Shown here one piece after another: positions 14,301 through 17,771 of a stretch of 17,771 nucleotides of DNA. Under the pieces are notes generated by a model, which was not told the origin of the DNA, searched no databases, and saw only the letters and a program-made list of their open reading frames with translations. How positions within the stretch are numbered: the stretch's first letter is position 1; each line of letters starts with the position of its first letter. Source of the stretch: Candidatus Woesearchaeota archaeon (GTDB lineage: Archaea > Nanobdellota > Nanobdellia > Woesearchaeales > GCA-2687795); contig NZBG01000029.1 in NCBI GenBank assembly GCA_002687795.1, positions 1-17,771 on the forward strand, read 5' to 3'. The position numbers and the translations under genes are program-made.

Positions 14301-17300
14301 CTGCGTTGGAGCAGAAGAATGCAGTTATTCCTGCTGGTGGAATGAGACAGGAGGGGGAAAATGCGGAGCAGAATGTGACATAGAAGGAGGCTGGACTGAT
14401 TACCTTTGTGATAATTATTGTGATGGTAATGTTTTATTTAACCGCTCTAATATTAATAATACATGCCATGATGGAGATGCTATAGATGGCTGCACAGCAA
14501 CAACTGATACATGCCAAATTGGAAATTCTATACCATGCGGAATAACAAACTGTTCTGGTTATTATCCTAACACTGTAGGTAATTGCTCTAATTCATGCAA
14601 TGAAGTAGGCACACCAACGGATGGCACTGATGCAAGCTGCGGAAATTGCACTCTTGACCCTAATTCACATTGCAGTTGTGAGACAGGTTATGGCAACCCT
14701 GATGGTAATATGTCAAACGGATGTGAATGTTTTATAACAGAGGGTGGTGTTGAAATCTGTGATGGTGTGGACAATGATTGTAACTTATCAACACCAGACG
14801 GCTCTGGTGATGGTCTTCGGCTCAATGATAAGCAAAACGGAGTATGCGCTGGCTCCATGAAAACATGTGATGGGGCTAATGGCTGGGTTAATAATTACAG
14901 TTCTGTAGCCAATTATGAAGCGACAGAAATAAGCTGTTCAGATGACAAGGATAATGACTGCGATGGCACAGGTTTATTGAATAATATTGACTATGATGGA
15001 GATGATGACAACAATGGCTGGCAATCAGGTGAACATGGGGATGATGATTGCCCTGTTGAGGTAACCAATGTCTCTGTCTCAAATAGTACTGCCTGCCCAG
15101 GAGAACCCATCACTGTTTACTGCGCTGCTGATGTTGGCCAGGTTAATAGCATAGACGCCTATATTGATTCAACACAGTGCGCATGGTTGGGCTGGGGTGG
15201 CAATATTACCAGCTTTACTTGTAATGCAGGAGCTACCACCGGAACAAAAACAGCGAAATGTACTGTTGATACCTCAAGATCAAATAAGTCAGGAACAGAT
15301 CAAACAACTGCTATAACTGTAGGAGGAGCGTCATGCTGCTCCGGGTATGGTAATAGCACTTCCTGTAATCCAGATTCTGCATGTGAATGGTGCCCTGAAT
15401 GCAATGGAACCAAATACAGCGGAAATGCTGATAGATGCGTAGGGAAAGGCAGTTGCAACATTTATTACTGCTGGTGGTCTCCTGGAGGAGCTGACCCAAA
15501 ATGCGGGGCTCAGTGCGATAACACAAATGGAGGAGAGATAGATTATCTTTGTGATGATTACTGTAGTACAGGTATTTTATATACAAGAAGTGACATTGAT
15601 AATATATGCCATGACGGAGATGCTACTGATGACTGCACTAAAACTGATAACCAATGCGTGATAGATACATCTAGGAATTGCGGAACAACAAACTGCTCTG
15701 ATTATTATAGTAATACAATAGGCAACTGTTCTAACTCTTGCGTTGATCCAACAGGTAATAGCTCAGACGGCATAGATGCAAACTGTAGTATATGCATCCC
15801 TAACCCTGATTCAGAATGCGGTTGCAAGACTGGTTATGATAATCCGGATGGCAATATGTCAAATGGATGTGAATGCGGAATAACAAATAATGGCACTGAA
15901 GCCTGCGATGATATTGATAATGATTGCAATGGAGTAACTGATGATGGATGTGATGATGATAATGATAATTATTGTGATGAGGCTATGACAAGAGTAGGAA
16001 CGCCAACAACATGCACAGCAGTGGGAGGCGACTGTAATGACACAGTTTATGCGATTAATCCAGGAGCTGCAGAAACCTGTAATGATGTGGATGATGATTG
16101 TGATGATCTAACACCAGATGGATATGATGATGGTGTTCAGCTTAATGATAACCAAACAGGGATATGCGCAGGCTCATTAAAAATATGTGATGGCACTGCT
16201 TGGGTTAACGATTATATCTCAATACCCAATTATCAGGCTAATGAAGTTGGCCGGTGTTCAGATACCTATGATAATGATTGTGATGGTGAAGAGGATTATG
16301 ATACTTCTAGCACTCCTAACCATGGGGATGATGATTGCCCTGTTGGGGTAAGCGGGATTTCTGTTTCAGACTCTAATCCTATTGAAAACACAGAGATTAA
16401 TGTTAGCTGCACCTCAGGTGTTGCTGGTGTTGACAGCATTAACGCTTATATTGGAGCAACAAAATGCACTAATTGGCTAGGCTGGGATGGCTATGTTGCC
16501 AAGATTGGATGTAATGTTGGAGATTATACAGGTTCATCAAAAACAATAGAATGCAGAGTTGATACAGCAAAATCTTATGCTTCTATACTAAGCCAGACTA
16601 CAACTATTGATGTAAGAGCTTCGGATTGTTCTGCTTACTCATCAGATCCAATTTGTGAAGGGGATACAAGATGCGATTGGTGCCCAGAGTGTTCAGGTAA
16701 AAAATCTAATGATTTAGGCGATCATACCTGTGTTGACACTGGCACTTGCTCATATTCCTGCAGTAAAGATGAATGCACTGCAGAGTGCGATAGCACAAAC
16801 GGAGGATGGACTGATTATCTCTGCGATAACTATTGTGGAGGGAGTGTTCTGTTTAACAGGACTGATGTCAATAATACATGCTTAAGCGACTGCACTAAAA
16901 CTGATTACCAGTGCGTGATAGATACGTCCAAGGATTGCGGAATAAAAAACTGCTCTGATTATTATAATAACACTGAGGGCAGCTGCCTTAACCTCTGCAA
17001 TGACCCAACAGGGAATATCTCAGACGGCATAGATGCAAGCTGCGGAGACTGCATCCTTAACCCTAATTCAGACTGCTGGTGTGAAACAGGTTATGGCAAC
17101 CCTGATGGTGATATGTCGTCAAACGGCTGTGAATGCACGATAACAAATGGAAATGTTGAAGCCTGTGATGGTATTGATAATGATTGCAATAATCAAACGG
17201 ATGAAGGATGTAATGATGATGGTGATGATTACTGTGATGCAGCAATGACTACGGTTGGAACGCCACCTATATGCCTATCAGGAGGTGGAGATTGCGATGA

Positions 17301-17771
17301 TACAGACCCTATTCTAAACCCCGGAACTGTATGGTACAAGGATCAGGATGGAGACTTGTACAGCGATGGGACAACATTAACACAATGTGCACAGCCTACA
17401 GGGTATTATCTAAATACATCTTTAACAGCAACTTCAGGAGATTGTGATGATACTAATCCAATACTTAATCCTACAACTGTATGGTATAAGGACCAGGATG
17501 GAGACTTGTATAGCAATGGAAATACACAGACACAATGTACCCAACCTGCAAATTATTATCTGAACACTTCTTTAACAGCAACATCGGGAGATTGTGATGA
17601 TACAGACCCTGTTCTAAACCCAACAACTATATGGTACAAGGATCAGGATGGAGATTTGTACAGCGATGGAGCTACATTAACACAATGCACCCAGCCTGCT
17701 AACTATTACCTAAACACGTCTTTAACAGCAACATCGGGAGATTGTGATGATACAGACCCAGTCCTAAACCC
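11323..17771 (+). CDS. Giant modular Cys-rich surface protein with MopE-type repeats (3' end outside window)
   Basis: I followed this frame without meeting a stop for 2,149 codons to the window edge. Order of parts: signal peptide (1-30, probable cut after SVADVFA); a second hydrophobic stretch (76-110); a DNRLRE-like beta domain (~114-267, with the hallmark STLTWNNV); an Asp-rich thrombospondin-type-3-like segment (268-300, DSCPTTPRGEGVNSQGC); a Cys-containing linker; four supermodules starting at residues 387, 764, 1146 and 1586; and 50-residue MopE-type repeats from 1989. One supermodule (1146-1527) has 38 Cys in 382 residues, an even number that suits disulfides. N-x-S/T sequons are very frequent. 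The protein is surely exported and probably an adhesin or envelope component binding Ca2+ or another metal through its many DxDxD loops. MopE itself binds copper, but that should not be assumed here. Anchoring is unknown because the C-terminus is missing. Confidence 0.93.
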   Translation, partial: MKKRGFSGFIVFFALFLVICIPFSVADVFAEEESISIKYVNSELFEAGKFGKITTLSLNPSGGYTVNKENDLLKNLPSAFLILTGSAILLSISVKAIFLLGMLIMLPVIVKAAETIQIEGTNGYISNKTGFENSQLLYSYVCRLGDYECIAVLSFDLTGYDLDSAGWKDLVISSENITMTNSSYLNTTVHIINQSWSTLTWNNVFPNIVDSKVGSLNLTAADNNTAYSLSVGNSDLVGSKLLLAIRDIDTVENVKKIAGAKLKLEAYDDNDDDDDEVQDAADSCPTTPRGEGVNSQGCSCSEIPEETIDCSYNDSCVGENWMDYPETVVPGCVDGVYNYFDESNCIIEAVSIYDTMCDLDDDNDGDPDLSDCDDYNNTIYHGATEVCDDIDNDCDPLTDDGADERDAHPNSNQTGVCSGSKQQCYGMAGWFDWYDAVNIPGYESPEANCSDGKDNDCDAEQDYDTLDRGGGIPVHGDFGCPVEITNISVSSSNICPEDTITVYCNSSVGNVNSINAYIDSEYCNWAGWADGAAMFSCDVGNQTGTKTIECSVNTGRSYQAGTNKKLNITIGGESCCHLYGVDNSSCLSDSACEWCPDCNGTKYSGNISQCVILGDCNYSCSWNESSGPICGAECSIDGGWTDYLCDNYCSVDILFNRSNVNNTCHDGDVIDDCSATNDTCEIGTVVDCGITNCSENYNNTIGNCSIPCYDPTGNESDGIHADCGNCTPIPYTECNCSLGFVDRNNNMTSDGCECGITNGGNETCDGVDNDCNLTTEDGYDDITPNNTNQFGVCNGSVQKCNGTTGWIDWYNSTSIPDYEDNEISCIDGLDNDCDGNATLNNLDYDGDANDNGFWEPGEHGDDNCPVEITNIFIPNTAACPGDSIAVYCNSSVGYINSVNAYIDSALCTFESWEAGNAAKFNCSAGAYTGAPKTIRCTVNTSISYQSGADQTLDITVGGLSCCIGYNISLCSPDPACEWCPKCNGNKYSGSNSSCVGAEECSYSCWWNETGGGKCGAECDIEGGWTDYLCDNYCDGNVLFNRSNINNTCHDGDAIDGCTATTDTCQIGNSIPCGITNCSGYYPNTVGNCSNSCNEVGTPTDGTDASCGNCTLDPNSHCSCETGYGNPDGNMSNGCECFITEGGVEICDGVDNDCNLSTPDGSGDGLRLNDKQNGVCAGSMKTCDGANGWVNNYSSVANYEATEISCSDDKDNDCDGTGLLNNIDYDGDDDNNGWQSGEHGDDDCPVEVTNVSVSNSTACPGEPITVYCAADVGQVNSIDAYIDSTQCAWLGWGGNITSFTCNAGATTGTKTAKCTVDTSRSNKSGTDQTTAITVGGASCCSGYGNSTSCNPDSACEWCPECNGTKYSGNADRCVGKGSCNIYYCWWSPGGADPKCGAQCDNTNGGEIDYLCDDYCSTGILYTRSDIDNICHDGDATDDCTKTDNQCVIDTSRNCGTTNCSDYYSNTIGNCSNSCVDPTGNSSDGIDANCSICIPNPDSECGCKTGYDNPDGNMSNGCECGITNNGTEACDDIDNDCNGVTDDGCDDDNDNYCDEAMTRVGTPTTCTAVGGDCNDTVYAINPGAAETCNDVDDDCDDLTPDGYDDGVQLNDNQTGICAGSLKICDGTAWVNDYISIPNYQANEVGRCSDTYDNDCDGEEDYDTSSTPNHGDDDCPVGVSGISVSDSNPIENTEINVSCTSGVAGVDSINAYIGATKCTNWLGWDGYVAKIGCNVGDYTGSSKTIECRVDTAKSYASILSQTTTIDVRASDCSAYSSDPICEGDTRCDWCPECSGKKSNDLGDHTCVDTGTCSYSCSKDECTAECDSTNGGWTDYLCDNYCGGSVLFNRTDVNNTCLSDCTKTDYQCVIDTSKDCGIKNCSDYYNNTEGSCLNLCNDPTGNISDGIDASCGDCILNPNSDCWCETGYGNPDGDMSSNGCECTITNGNVEACDGIDNDCNNQTDEGCNDDGDDYCDAAMTTVGTPPICLSGGGDCDDTDPILNPGTVWYKDQDGDLYSDGTTLTQCAQPTGYYLNTSLTATSGDCDDTNPILNPTTVWYKDQDGDLYSNGNTQTQCTQPANYYLNTSLTATSGDCDDTDPVLNPTTIWYKDQDGDLYSDGATLTQCTQPANYYLNTSLTATSGDCDDTDPVLN
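12481..17163 (+). repeat. Four tandem ~1.1-kb protein-coding supermodules
   Basis: Copies begin at the first Cys of a CDGxDNDC motif: 12481-13611 (377 codons), 13612-14757 (382), 14758-15903 (382) and 16078-17163 (362). Each contains, in order, CDGxDNDC; a NQTGVC-type segment with GWxxxY; a second DNDC knot; an acidic linker ending GDDxCPVE; an Ig-like beta domain with INAYIDS and ending in CC; CEWCPECNGTKYSG; GGWTDYLCDNYC; CGITNCS; and an EGF-like TGYGNPDGNMSNGCEC. The fourth copy is shorter, lacking the HDGDA segment. Protein similarity is clear but synonymous positions differ widely, so the duplications are old. Confidence 0.85.
15904..16077 (+). repeat. Extra 58-codon MopE unit inserted between supermodules 3 and 4
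   Basis: The segment begins ACDDIDNDCNG, then DDGCDDDNDNYCDEAMTR, VGTP, GGDCND and NPGAAETC. A closely similar arrangement (CDGIDNDCNN, NDDGDDYCDAAMTTVGTP, GGDCDDTDP, NPG) recurs at 17164-17325 after supermodule 4. It matches the classical bacterial MopE repeat more closely than the supermodules do. Confidence 0.7.
17287..17771 (+). repeat. Tandem 150-nt repeats encoding 50-residue MopE-type units
   Basis: Units lie at 17287-17436, 17437-17586, 17587-17736 and 17737 onward (cut by the window edge), each exactly 150 nt. A unit reads GDCDDTDPILNP, then TVWYKDQDGDLYSDG, TLTQC, QP, YYLNTSLTATS. KDQDGDLYSDG resembles a Ca2+-binding DxDGD loop, and the whole matches the MopE-type motif family (Cu-binding_MopE). 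By hand count, units 1 and 3 differ at about 23 of 150 positions and units 2 and 3 at about 27, so these copies are more alike at the DNA level than the supermodules. Confidence 0.85.

Noticed and set aside
12386..17245. Minus-strand open frames rich in His, Tyr and Leu (12386-12793, 14888-15082, 15311-15586, 17063-17245)
   Set aside because: They are antisense shadows of the giant gene: GAT/AAT (Asp/Asn) codons on the plus strand read as ATC/ATT or CAT/TCA in other frames, giving His-rich nonsense. They lack start signals and the plus-strand frame explains the whole region.
17287..17771. Regular 150-nt repeats as a CRISPR or non-coding satellite array
   Set aside because: The whole unit is conserved, there are no unique spacers, differences are mostly at third codon positions, and the frame is kept.

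Overview
The window is A+T-rich archaeal DNA, most likely from a DPANN-type archaeon (Woesearchaeota/Pacearchaeota-like). The archaeal assignment rests on a replication factor C large subunit, translation initiation factor aIF1A, a KaiC-like ATPase, a type IV pilin with an archaeal class III signal peptide, and TATA boxes placed about 26 nt before start codons. The DPANN assignment is inference from gene content and protein style. No rRNA, tRNA, CRISPR array or insertion sequence was found.

Layout. 1-217: window edge with only fragmentary coding signal. 218-757 (-): multi-spanning membrane protein, divergent from rfcL (831-2051, +). 2083-2917 (+): a single-span microprotein, a type IV pilin-like protein, and a small zinc-ribbon gene whose fourth zinc-ligand codon is an in-frame TGA. 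2947-6396 (-): a tight three-gene operon read right to left, encoding a cytosolic FG-GAP/PQQ-type beta-propeller, a KaiC-like ATPase and an MFS-type membrane protein. 6450-7028 (-) and 7081-7524 (+): an S2P-type intramembrane metalloprotease and signal peptidase II (lspA), divergent across one A/T element. 7531-9153 (-): a PyrD-PyrK fusion. 9201-9761 (-): a membrane protein with an Ada-like metal-binding tail. 9843-10187 (-): aIF1A. 10279-11261 (+): an RDD membrane protein and a small pilin-like membrane-anchored protein.

11323-17771 (+) is one uninterrupted reading frame of 2,149 codons that is still open at the window edge. It encodes a giant, cysteine-rich, secreted surface protein: signal peptide, DNRLRE-like domain, thrombospondin-type-3-like Asp-rich segment, four tandem ~360-382-residue supermodules built from MopE-type CDGxDNDC motifs, Ig-like domains and Cys-rich/EGF-like segments, and then a run of 50-residue MopE-type repeats. 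About a tenth of residues are Cys and N-x-S/T sequons are dense, so it is probably a disulfide-stabilised, glycosylated, metal-binding adhesin or envelope protein.

Together the window combines housekeeping genes (rfcL, aIF1A, pyrDK) with an envelope-oriented set (pilins, lspA, S2P protease, RDD protein, giant surface protein). Several genes appear to be transcribed leaderless. The points most worth a second look are the TGA-for-Cys zinc ribbon, the giant repeat protein, the propeller-KaiC-MFS operon and the divergent lspA/S2P pair.
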